A stretch of 64,000 bases of DNA from assembly GCF_018139145.2 (NCBI RefSeq), contig NC_059471.1:67156020-67220019 (forward strand). The letters run 5' to 3'. Source of the stretch: Gymnogyps californianus (Eukaryota > Chordata > Aves > Accipitriformes > Cathartidae). Below the pieces are notes generated by a model. That model made no database searches, was not told the DNA's origin, and saw nothing but the letters and a program-made list of their open reading frames with translations. The position numbers and the translations under genes are program-made. Below, one piece after another: positions 1 through 10,800 of this stretch (positions are counted from its first letter, which is position 1; each line of letters starts with the position of its first letter).

Positions 1-19
1 TTAGGAACAGCCAGAAGCC

Positions 20-800
20 TAACCGTCATCCGATTCCATTACTTGAGAGCTGTGGGGTGAATCCATGGGGCCGGAGGTCTTCATGACCCATCTAAGTGCT
101 CCAAGCAGTGCCCAGCTGCTGGATTCAGGCCTTCACAAGCCCTGCTCAGCTGGTCCTAGTCCTTAAGGCAACTACGGGTCCTGGGGCTGGGATTCAAGTG
201 GCTAAACACAGGGGCTGTTGGCATGTAGGGATCTAGTGCTGCCTGATAATGAGATCAGGTAGCCACCTGGCCCCTGCTGCCACTCCGGGAGGGTCCAGGT
301 CCTGTAGTCCCTGTGTCACATCTGTGTGGACGTCTGGGATATCCCATGGCATCCCAAAAGGGCTGGACACTTACATGTGGGCAACTGAATTGAGCTCTAG
401 CTGTCCATAGTATAGGAGACCCTGCCTGAGCTTGTCTACCCTTTAGAGTCCACAGAGAGAGCCACACATGGATTATCTCAGGCTAAAGATGTATGATGTG
501 AGTGCTATGAATGCACCCTAAAGGTGTTTCCACTGACTAGGAGTGGGATTCAGTTGCTACATGTCACTATGCTGTGTGCTTAGATATCTATGTTCTTGAG
601 CCTTCAACTGAGACATCAAAGTCTGAGGCTGAACCCTGTATCCTAGGGGTGCAGTTCACTTGCCTCAAGATATGGCATCTGAGATGGCCTAATGTTTGCA
701 AGACATCCATAGAGGGCTGGCTGATGTGGGCCAAGGTCTGCATGAGACTCGCACATATTTCTGGAGCAGCTGTCAGAGTGTGCCTTTGGGCATGTCAAAA
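20..800. repeat. Possible diverged dispersed or tandem repeat
   Basis: Related word strings recur at irregular spacing: GGGATTCA followed by GTGGCTA or GTTGCTA near 188 and 547, and GATAT/GATCT followed by a CAT- or TAT-rich block near 230, 338, 583 and 667. This looks like an old repeat with internal sub-repeats. I cannot name a family, and the similarity is weak enough that chance is possible. Confidence 0.25.
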
Positions 801-2892
801 GGCATAATGTTTTTGTTTCCACAAAGACCAAGGTCCACATAAGGGCCCCAAGAGACACCTCTCTTCTCAGCGCTCCCTTTGGCTCGCTGAAGGTTTGGCT
901 AAACACTGTTCCTAAGCCCCTGCATTTCACACTGCCCTGCAGCTGCCCCCAGTTAGGGCAGGGTCACATGTGGTGGTTCAGTACAACACAAGGAGCAAAA
1001 CCTTCTTCAGCTAAGAGTTAGGGGGAAAAAAAAGTGAATTGATGCCAGTTAATGAAGCAAAGCAGTTAGCAATCAATTACCAACTAATAACTCTAGTTTG
1101 AACCCTCACCTCAACCAGAGGAAATCCACAGCCATAGTTTCTCCTCCTGGGAACATATCCCACCTTGGGTTAGTCTGGCATGCAACACGCCTAGCCTAAG
1201 CGCTGCCCCCACTTGCATGGACTGAAGCTCCGTTAGCTCAAAGGCTATGAACCTGAGTTCACCTTTGGCTCCCACCATTGAGCAGATTGCTTCCTAGTCC
1301 TCTGCTGAATCCAGTATCTCACTGAATAACTGCTTGCTGGAGGGGCAAACAAAGTCTTTAAAAAAAATCACAACCTGAGCTGGTGGTAAATGCTCCTCAG
1401 TTCACCTCATGCTTCCTTGTCCACAAGCAGAAATCAGCCAAATGCAAAAAAGAAAGGGTGATAACAGGAATGCATTTTGACAAGGATGTAACCAGCATTT
1501 CTTTTGTTTACTGTGGTATGCGCTAACAAAATCACTCATCCCTTACTGGTACAATTCAGTCACAACTTGTCTTGCTAACAGGCCTGCCAACTGGTCAGGT
1601 AAATGATTAGCTGTGCAGGGACTGGTGGTGATGACAGCAGTAAGGGTTGTGCCAGTCATTCCTGCCAGAGGAGAACTCATTACAGAAGCAATTCCAGGCA
1701 GACAGATGGAAACAGTGGCTGGAGTCTGAGGGGCAAGGGAAACAACTACTCCAAAATAAATAAAAAAACCAAACCACCCAAAACCACAGCAACTACGTTT
1801 GGAGCTGATCTAGCTAGCAGGTCTGTCAGTATATCTGCACTGCCTCCTGGAGTGTTAAAGGGCATAATCAACCTTCCTGTCAGGACATCGCCATTCTCAC
1901 TCACTAAGTCACCCTGTGGTACAAATGCAGGACAACATTCTCCTCACCATGGGGGTTTGACCCAGGGCAGCAGCCCCTGCTCACACGGAGCCCCACGGAG
2001 AAGCCAGGCACCATGGCATGGGGTCTGTCAGCCCTGGGCAGCTCTGAGATGCCATTGCCCAAGTGCCAGCCCTCTTACTGGCCTTCTAGATGGTGACTAT
2101 TAATTTTTTTAGCAGCAAGGAGCAGCGTTTACTTGCCCAAATTTTTCATTTCCCTTGAAAAAGATCCACGATTACTATTTTTTGTTTTGTTTTTTAAATT
2201 CCAGGCACTTTAGGCCTGAATCTGAGGGGAGCTGAGCACAACTCTTCTGATGAAGCCCATGGACTGGCATGTGCTGGCATATGAGGGGAGGAGTGAAACC
2301 CTGACCCTCTTGAAATCAATGACAAAACTTGGTTTAAAGCAGTGGTAGGATTTAATCCAGAACATTAGTCCCTACATGCATTCTTTTGTTTTAACAAACT
2401 CTGCTTGTTCCTGAACATGGGCTGCTTCCTAAGCTCTATCTGGTTTTTTGTGCCTCTTTCAGCCAAAGCCCCATTGTAGCTGAGACAGCCAAAGTGAAAA
2501 ACCTACAGGGAGACACACGCCTACCTGCAAAATTTCCTCTTAAGAGGAGTCTGCATTTGGCACAGGAATAAGACCTTGCATTTATGCAAGTATTATGACT
2601 GAGATTAATTACATCTGAGATGATAATTTAAATTTCACAGTGATGCCTGGAAATGAGCAGCTACGCATAACCTAATCAGCCGGTCAGGTGCAGTGCCTCA
2701 CCCAGGAAGCCAGAGCATCTTTTCCTGCAGAAATTCCTGTTCTGCTCCATTGCCTAGCTGCATGCGCAATGTCTATTAAAAATGACTTGGGTTACAGATG
2801 GAATCTGTCTTGTTTCACTAGACACCATCGTTGCTATACTTAAGCAGGTGCTTTAAAACTAAAGCGAGTGTTGTGCTGCAACGCATAGGAAA

Positions 2893-2927
2893 TTTAATCA
2901 TGGGGCTTATTATGCCCCATGATTAAA
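2893..2927. repeat. Perfect 14-bp inverted repeat with 7-nt loop
   Basis: The left arm TTTAATCATGGGGC (2893-2906) and the right arm GCCCCATGATTAAA (2914-2927) are exact reverse complements around a 7-nt loop (2907-2913). The RNA of either strand would fold into a 14-bp hairpin. It sits about 90 bases before the TMEM255B terminal-exon acceptor. No target duplication or transposon end was recognised. Confidence 0.8.
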
Positions 2928-3018
2928 CTAACACTGACATGGCAAACACTTAACGCAGAGCTGCAAATGGGGTTGTAAGCCTTTACTGAAGAAGGTATTT
3001 TTCTTTGTCTGTATACAG

Positions 3019-3186
3019 CCTGCCAGCAATTTTCCAGGAACATCATCTACTGACATTTCTTTATCAGAAGAAACTCAGCCTCCATCTCAGTCCAGCTCCA
3101 GCTACGGTCTTCCCCCCAATGCTCCAGCCCTCTATACACCGACTTACTTCTTGCCTGGAGAAAAGCCTCCACCATATGCACCATAG
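3019..3186 (+). CDS. TMEM255B: Terminal coding exon of TMEM255B (C-terminal tail)
   Basis: A pyrimidine-rich acceptor ending in TATACAG (to 3018) is followed by 55 open codons and a TAG stop at 3184-3186. The tail is rich in Pro, Ser and Tyr and ends ALYTPTYFLPGEKPPPYAP. The final PPPY is a PPxY motif of the kind bound by WW domains. TMEM255 proteins are four-pass membrane proteins of poorly known function, and this would be the cytoplasmic C-terminus. The assignment rests on this tail and on position: plus strand, just beyond the 3' end of GAS6, as in human 13q34. The exon enters in phase 0. Upstream exons lie outside the window or were not recognised. Its paralogue TMEM255A is excluded only by synteny. 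Confidence 0.72.
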   Translation, partial: PASNFPGTSSTDISLSEETQPPSQSSSSYGLPPNAPALYTPTYFLPGEKPPPYAP

Positions 3187-3735
3187 AACAAAGTATTTTA
3201 GGTAGCTGGTAGGCTGTTATTTTGTTTTTAAGAAACCTCTGGAAACTGTGCTGTGCAGGCACTAGACTTCCCAAGGAACCCACCGCTGAGTGTGTTACAG
3301 CCACTCTGCTTTTACCCGCATCTCACTGTGAGCAGAGCAGAACCCTGGAAAGGTAAGGGCAGGCACACCACCAGTGGGACAACCAGTCACCGCCCAGTTT
3401 GCCTGCAGTCAAATGCAGTGTTGCTTTCTGGCTACCATAAGCATGAGATGTTTCCTTCTCAGTACACTGCAGAATGAATTTTCTTCAAGAGGAGAAATGA
3501 AGAAAACACTCTGGATATGTGTTCTGCTTTCATAAACCAATATAGAGGGGTTTTAGCCTGTGTTGTCTGAGTGGGTAGTCGGGAGCTCTCAGAGTCAATC
3601 ATTTTGGGTAGGAAGAGACCAGGTGTTTGTTTGCTTGTAGTATTTATTTAATAACCCTTTTTGGTGAAAGTGTTGTACCAATAAAAAAAGTGTGGCAATT
3701 ATTTTACAATAAAATTGACTGTGTATATTTATACT
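3187..3735 (+). other. TMEM255B: 3' UTR of TMEM255B
   Basis: This runs from the stop codon to the probable cleavage region. It contains no further open exon. Two AATAAA hexamers lie near its end. They are followed by a GT-rich block in which GTGTATATTT occurs twice (about 3720-3760), a typical downstream element for cleavage. Extension beyond this point by weaker sites cannot be ruled out. Confidence 0.55.
3680..3713 (+). promoter_or_regulatory. Poly(A) signals of TMEM255B
   Basis: AATAAA occurs at 3680-3685 and again at 3708-3713 on the plus strand, roughly 500 bases after the TMEM255B stop. A GT-rich downstream region follows directly, which favours the second hexamer as the main signal. 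Confidence 0.6.
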
Positions 3736-6700
3736 GTACCTAAGGCTGTGTATATTTGTAAGGACAGGAAAACAAAAGAACAGAGGAAAAAGTACCCTAC
3801 CGAATAGTTCCCTCTTTTAAGTTTCAAACAGAAAGCTTAATTTTATTGGGACTGTTTTATCCGGACTTTGTGCCAATCTAGTCTGCATAGCGTCATGTCA
3901 GCGTGCTAAAGATGCAATTTCCAGACAGGTATTTTAAGCTGCACTTTAGTGTTCAAATTAATTCCTTTCTAGTCAAAAGAGGACCACAACCAAAACTGCT
4001 CTGTGTTAAACCCCAGTTATTTATTTTTAAACTGATCAAGACCCGATCCAGGCATTTTACAACGACTGAAACAGAACAGATGAAGGGTCAGAATTCCTTC
4101 GGGTTTTTTTTTTTATTTTCTCCTACTGTATATAGAGAAAAAGACGTTGACAAGGCTAAGCAGCAGTACCTGTAGCAGTGCCATTGACAGGAAAAAAAGT
4201 CTTGTCCCTGTTGTGTGCACCCTGCCCCCTCGCTGTGCGTCACATTAGCTGGGATCCCTCTTAGCACACAGCTGCCATATTTCGGGGCAGGAGTGGCTAC
4301 ACCAGCATGAAAACCCATCAGACTGCAGCATCCCTTCACTGCGTTTTGCTCCTGCAGGAAGGGTGGTGGTGCTGCTTGCTCTATAGATCTTACAGTCTAG
4401 ACAGCAATGAAGCTATAGAAATTTCCTGAAAGGCCAAAGAGCAAAGCAGGGAAAGGAAGGTATTTCTCATTAACTTTTTAAGCAGCTGCTTCGTATTATG
4501 AAAATATTAAAAAACCCTACACAAACAAAACCAGCCTACTTGACAGTTTCCTTTGAAAGGAAGTGACACCATCAGACCAGCTGAAAATAGAACAAAGAAT
4601 GATCATCCTTTTACATAATACTTTCCACCTTTCAAGAAATTTCTGTTAATTCATGTGTTGTACCTCTATGTATAAAAAACAGATTCAGTACTAATACACA
4701 TAAGATCAGAGGTTAATTTATATGGACCATAAAAGCCATATCTTGTTCAGTTAAGAAGGTTTTTCTGAGATGCAAAGTTTCAGGCCAGTGATGTTAACAT
4801 CAGTGACAAGGTGCCTTACGTGTATTGTTGACAAGGTGAGTTATATGAACCTGGTCAAGAGAAACAGAAGTCAGAGAGGAGACCATTATTTTTCTTTTAA
4901 ACGTTAATTTAACGCATCCGAAATGCTTAGTTCTTGTGCAAATGCATGCTGTGAAGAGCACAATCACCCTGATCATTAAATAAGTGGAACTACACATTTA
5001 CTACTTCGTACTTGCTATGAATACTACCAGGGGAACCACCTGGGTTCATTCTGGGGACTCAAAGCCCAGAACAGACTTGCTCCCTTTGAGTTGAGCACCT
5101 AGACTGCTAACGAACAAAAATGAAGTCAATGCCTCTCTTGGATTGAAGCACAGTGACTGCGGAGGAATGAAGGAATGCTTATCACTTCTTTCCCCTTTTC
5201 AATGGTATATAGAAGCAGCTACCTCTTCCTCCAGCATCGTACTGCTGTAGGGTATTAAAAACAATCCAGCTTGACACAAAAGAACCCCCCTTTTCTGTCA
5301 TTCTCCAGGCTTAGAAATTCTGGCTTTCTCTTCTAAACCACATTTTGGGTCAGGGTGCATTGTGGTCTATGCAAAATATCTTCACGTACATGCACACGTG
5401 TGCAAAGTCCTGGAGAAATTTGTGCTCTGAATTAGAATGGTTTAGAAAATGGAATTATAGTCTTGTTCACATAATATTAAGTCTGAAGCTGCAGAGTACC
5501 ATACTGTACCACAGGATTCACGTTTCCAAGATCCAAAATAATTCTGGCCTCATAAATAGTACCACTGACATTAACACAAAGGTCAGACATGTTTGTGATT
5601 CATTTATGCCACATGGTAGTTTTTTGGGAACTGCCACAGAAATTATACAAAAATGCCAGACATAAGACTATTTTGCTAACGTGCTTCCTTTGAAAAGAAC
5701 AAAGTAAAACAGGGTTTGTTTCATCTACTTGGTTTAAAAAATAGGTGTCTTCCAAGTTTGTACTGTTTTCATTAGAGCTACTCGTTTAAAAAGATGGGAG
5801 ATGTATTTTGGTAAAGGACTAAAATAACCATGAAAAACACACAGAAAACAAAACACTGCATGTGGAAGTGCTATTAACCACAGTATCTTCAGGATTCCTG
5901 GCTCTCACTGGAGATACTAAACTAATGTTTCTTGGGTTCTCCATCATATCACAAGTTGATCCAGAGTCATCAGCTCTAACAGAAAACACTCTCGGGAATA
6001 ACGTGGTTTCCCTTGCTCAATAAAAAAAAGCAAAACCATAGAACTGCTTCTGGGTTTTCCTATCCATGCACAGTCCGCCAGTAAGTTATTACTGGCTAGT
6101 GAGCAACTATCCTTTCAAGCTTGCATCTGGTCACACCTGAGTGTAAAGAGTCTTTTGACATGTCCTTCTGTAAGTGTAAATGAGTAGGTTGGTTGAAAGT
6201 GATACAGCTCTGGTCTTTTCTGCCCTACTGCATTACTGCTGACTGATTCGGTCACGATACGGAGCTATGATGTCATGCTGTCTAATGGCTAATAGAGTAC
6301 CTTCCTCTTCTCTGCTAAATAAAGCCGGGATCCTGACCAGAAAATACATTTGGGATAGTCTTCCCCCTCTTCCATCCTTTCCTCTGGGACAGTTGTATCT
6401 CCACAGCTTGGTCACAGATGTTGTCACACGTGTGGATTATTAGGCTAATCTGTCATCTCCGTATTTGATTAGGCAAAACATGATGTAGAATGACCAGGAA
6501 CAATTTATAAAAGACCTTGTAGAATTAGACCTTTTCCACGTTAACCCTTTGAAGCATGGGGTAACCTTAGCCACCCAATATTCAGATTTCCACCACACCA
6601 TATACCTATATTTCCTAGTTCATTAATCTGATGCAAGACAAGGACCAAATAAAGCAAGGTTTAAGTGACTCAAAGCAGGCTAGGCAAAGCCCACCCTGAC

Positions 6701-7300
6701 TTCACAAGGATAGCTTAGAAGTGGAATGCACTCTGTGGCTCTACAACCTCTCCTGAGTAAACCCCCACGCATATTCTCACCACGCTGCAATTTGGCCTGG
6801 CTAACTCTCACAGTCTCAAGCCTCTCTGCTCCCACTAGGCTCACAGTGAAGGAGCCAACCTAAAAATTAAGCAGCAAAAATATGTCATCGCCAGATAATA
6901 ACCTCCAGTTCTTGACACCTCATCATTTGCTTCAGCGGTTATTGACACAAAACCATATGGCTTTCAACTTATTGAGTCTTTTCTTCTAATTGTTTCCTGC
7001 TGACCCAACTTTGTTTTCCATTTTCTGTTGACCAAGAGTTTTTCTAAAGGTCACAACTGAGTCTTCTATCTGTGGTACCAGAAAGAGAAACTCTAGCAAT
7101 AAGAATAGCAGCAACCATTTGCTCTCCAGCCCAGAAGATAGATAATACTGACATAAGCACACAAAAACCCCCACCTTCAAACAAAAAACCAAACCAACCA
7201 ACCAAAAAAAACCCCACTAGTGTAATCTCTACATCAGGCATAGCCTGAGTCATTATCTCCAAATAACAGAATACAGAATAATCTCAGTACAGGTAAATTA
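3736..7300. other. Intergenic DNA between convergent TMEM255B and GAS6
   Basis: About 3.6 kb separates the two convergent 3' ends. I see no exon, RNA gene or recognisable transposon. The DNA is AT-rich with several homopolymer runs, for example T runs near 4105. Confidence 0.5.
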
Positions 7301-7730
7301 AAAACTTGTATGTAAATATTTTATTCTCTCATATTTTGCAAATCAGAAAGCAGTGTTTGGTAATAAAAAATAATACAGAATTATTATTTTTCTTCCAGTC
7401 CACACTCATATATTACCAGGTTTTCCACCTTACAGATAAAACTGTCTCTTACAGTCTAAAGATAACATTCGCTTTCGGTATATTCTGTACTTTTGGCTTA
7501 TTTAATATTAGTCTTCTGAACTATTTACAAATATATTACAACCTTTAAACCTCAAAGCAAAGGAGTATTTCAATAATCAATCTGACATAAGGATCAGTAG
7601 CTCCTACATAACTTCAGTGTTTAAGAGAAACTATACACGCAGTGCGGTAGGTCTGAATAATTTATATCTTTAAAAAAAAAGAAAAGCATTGAAAGTTTCC
7701 GAGTATAAAACTTTCGCATTGCAGTGGTAC
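7301..7730 (-). other. GAS6: 3' UTR of GAS6
   Basis: AT-rich sequence follows the GAS6 stop on the minus strand. Candidate poly(A) hexamers are ATTAAA (7501-7506) and AATAAA (7320-7325), about 230 and 410 bases past the stop. A TGTAAATA octamer (7522-7529, minus strand) matches the Pumilio consensus UGUANAUA. Which signal is used is not visible from the sequence. Confidence 0.5.
7320..7325 (-). promoter_or_regulatory. Probable GAS6 poly(A) signal
   Basis: The minus-strand hexamer AATAAA lies about 410 nt after the stop codon. An alternative ATTAAA at 7501-7506 would give a shorter 3' UTR. Confidence 0.45.
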
Positions 7731-7882
7731 CTACTGGCCCGCCTCGACTGGAGGACAGGAATGTGAGGTGATGTCACTGTGCTTGTAGAGAGCCTCATCT
7801 AAGTCCAGTGCCTTGTTGCTCAGCTTGACCGTCATGCAGCCGTGGTAGGACGCGGTGACCGGAGTGGAAGTGACAGAAACGT
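7731..7882 (-). CDS. GAS6: GAS6 exon 15: end of LG2 and stop
   Basis: The acceptor CACACAG ends at 7883. The first two bases complete an Asp codon begun in exon 14, giving [13 protein letters not shown]. The exon then encodes a Cys-containing LG2 strand ([18 protein letters not shown]) and ends [13 protein letters not shown] before TAG at 7731-7733. The paired cysteines are those that close the LG2 disulfide in human GAS6. Length and ending match the human C-terminus closely. Confidence 0.93.
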
Positions 7883-10800
7883 CTGTGTGAAAGGGGAGAC
7901 AAACACCTCTGATGGCTGGTTTTGAATAAATGCCTGCCCTACCTATGCTCAGATGACTATCACTTTGATGAATTCAGGCTCTCCGCTTCTCCACTCCGGG
8001 ATTCCTCCCTCCCTCCCCACCCCTCTCGCCAGAACGCAAGAGCACAATTGCAGACATTGGGAAAACGCCATCTGCTCTCGTGCACAAAAGCCCTTCTCCC
8101 AGGCTGAACCTTTCCTCAGCTGCTCTGAGTCTCTGCAAGGCCTCCAGTCCTGATGAAACCATGTGCTGCACAGCAGCACGACTTCACTCTAGTTGCACAC
8201 TGTGCTCACACTGCTTTCCGTCTCGATGTTTTCGCCCCCGTCCATCTCTGGACCCTCTACTTTTTGTCATTAGTGGAGTTGGTATACCTTCCTCTAATGC
8301 TCTCCCTCTCTCTCCAAAATATCTGCCAAAAGATTATAGGAAGAACTTCATGACAGGAAGGCTCCTCCTATACTCAGCCTCTACCACTTGCCAGACTCAT
8401 CTCTACCATGATTATGCTATGTATCAGCACAAGGAGGTTGCTGGCATTCATCAGAAAGGTGCTGGAATACATCAGTTGAGTTGGTAAGACTAACGAGACT
8501 AATTTTTTCTATGGAGATCCACTGGTGACATACTTTTAATCAGTTTACCAGAGGCAGAAAACAAATAGCAAGGAAGAAGACGCTAAGTACAATCCAACAG
8601 ACTAGAGGAAATTAGTCAATCTTATTACTAACTTCTGTAACATCATATACACAGACCTTAAATAAACACCACACCCCCCAGTAACATAGTAACATGAAAA
8701 TTTATGTTAACTCTGTCCTCTACCCTTCCCCAAAGATTATTAGTTTATTTACAACCCAAAGCCGACCCAATCAAGCTGGTTGTGCAATGGAAAGCAATGA
8801 ACGTCTCAAAAATTATTTAACTTCACAGTGATGCAGGTAGCCAAGTTAACCCCTTATCTTTACACTGAAGCAAGGACAACTTGAACAATAGGTTGTCCTG
8901 TTGACCTGAGATTATATGCAATTTAAAGGGTTCTGCCTGGAGACATGCGGGGCCAAATTTGAAGCTGATGTGATCAAACACAGCTCAGACAGACTCTAGG
9001 ACTGAGTGAGACAAAGAACATTCGTGTGGAATCTGTAAGCCACAAAGAGATACTATAAATTTTTCAGCTTCCTGGCTGAAAAGTACCGTGGCTTGGTAGT
9101 TGCTCAAATGAAGCATTTTAGCTTTTTCCTATTCCTCCCCATTTAGCAATTTTTATCTGTGAAGTCTGCTTAAGAGAAGGGGGCATCTGTGTTGTAGTAC
9201 CTCACATGGATGTAAACTAAATTCTGACTCAGAAGAAATTGAAGCGTTGGCTTAACGGCTTGACTACTCGTCTAAGGAATCATGCAGATTGCTGTTACAT
9301 CTGCCACAGGGCTGACTGAAAGACAGCGTGGGTTTTCAGATGGATTTGTAAGATACTACCAAAATTAATTAAAAAAAAAAAAAAGATTTTCTTTGTGTTA
9401 TAATTGCAAATCAGGTCAAATATTTAATTTTCTGTTATGACTAGAAATGGATCTGTCTGAAACGTGGTCCTGTAAAGACTCAGAAGCCTTGTTTAAAGGC
9501 TCCTTCACCTGGTGGTATACACATTGCCTGGAAAAACACCTATGCATCATATAAATTACATAATTTAGGATTTACCAGAACTGAAAATACCATAGAAAAG
9601 GTAGTAAAAGCCTATACATTCCCTCTTATCTCTTGAAACTCTAAATAATATTTCTTCCACATCTGCAATATTAGCTGTACTTAGGCTGGGACATACTACA
9701 TATTTTGACCCAGAATTCTTTCTTTATTTGTGGCAAATGGAATAAAAACATTAAGTGTGACCACTATACTTTGTTTTTTCCACAGGGTATGGAAGCAGGG
9801 AAAAACCCAAAAACGACGTAATGTTTTCAAAATTTGAATGAGCCAAACTCACTTAGATCTGACCATTTGGTATAGTTATTTAACCCAGAGTGATGAATCC
9901 AACCAACGTGCTGAAATGTTTATTCGTTTGGCAAATGGCAAGGTCTCTCGATGCAAGTACTGGAGTCCTCTCAACGGCAAAAGCAGACCACAGGCAGAAA
10001 TTCCCGTTGCTGAGCAGAACAGGTCAAAGGGGGAAAGCAGCTAAACCTACAGAAGCCAGCTGGGTCTAAACAGCCATAGCTATGACATCTCACACTTAGT
10101 TCTGGCTAATTAAAAACTGTGCTTCACCCAGCATGATTAGTCCAAGCGAAGCACAGAGAACTCGGGACGACGACAGAATGGGATTGTTTTCTGAGCTGTG
10201 AAAGCCTCTGCTGTGCATTTGAGAGGTACTTGAAAGAAAGCAGGTGACCTCTCTTGCTTGTGCCATGGCCAGCTCGGACAATTCAATCTGACACTGGAAA
10301 ATGCCACATTTGGGGATTCAGCCTTGTTCCTGCCAGTGCGTGAACATTCCCAGAGTGTGTGGCCTCCCCCATTTAGGTGTGACTAGGAGTCATACACATC
10401 ATCAGCATAAATACTCTACTGTAAACTCTTGTTCATGGTGGGAACAGTCACGCCATGTGTCCTAGCACACATGGCACCTCAGCCACTCTGTTCCAGCCTG
10501 ACTGCTTCAGTGCCTGCCAAGAGGCCAACATTGCTGCCTCTCCCTTGCTTGGGCAAGTAAAGGCAAGATTTTGCTTAGCTGCTGGCAACAAAATAGGATG
10601 TACTCCTGTGCATCAGAGACATAAGTGCAATTCGTTAATTGCATTCCTCAGCAGTAGGGACTGATAAACCAGTTCAGCCAGAACAAGAAACAAACCCCCA
10701 AACTTGGCCAAAATTCATGATTTCAGATGAAAGTTTGATCTTCCAGTTCAGAACAGAGGAGCAAACTGACCTCCCACAAGAAGCCCTGTTGTTGCTGAAA

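Larger units (their letters stand above)
1..3018 (+). other. Intronic or gene-internal DNA upstream of the last TMEM255B exon
   Basis: This stretch precedes the splice acceptor of the plus-strand terminal exon at 3019, so it is probably the last intron of TMEM255B. I looked for a penultimate exon with a good donor and found none I could support. The first ~800 bases have a repeat-like texture (see separate entry), and a perfect inverted repeat lies at 2893-2927. A plus-strand open stretch at 1603-2103 has no recognisable domain and is treated as chance. Confidence 0.5.

Noticed and set aside
1603..2103. 166-codon plus-strand open frame
   Set aside because: Composition is Ser/Thr/Lys and low in complexity, with no domain or splice context; probably chance.
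8080..8487. 135-codon plus-strand open frame in GAS6 intron 14
   Set aside because: No domain, antisense to GAS6, overlapping frames open in the same DNA; chance in GC-richer sequence.
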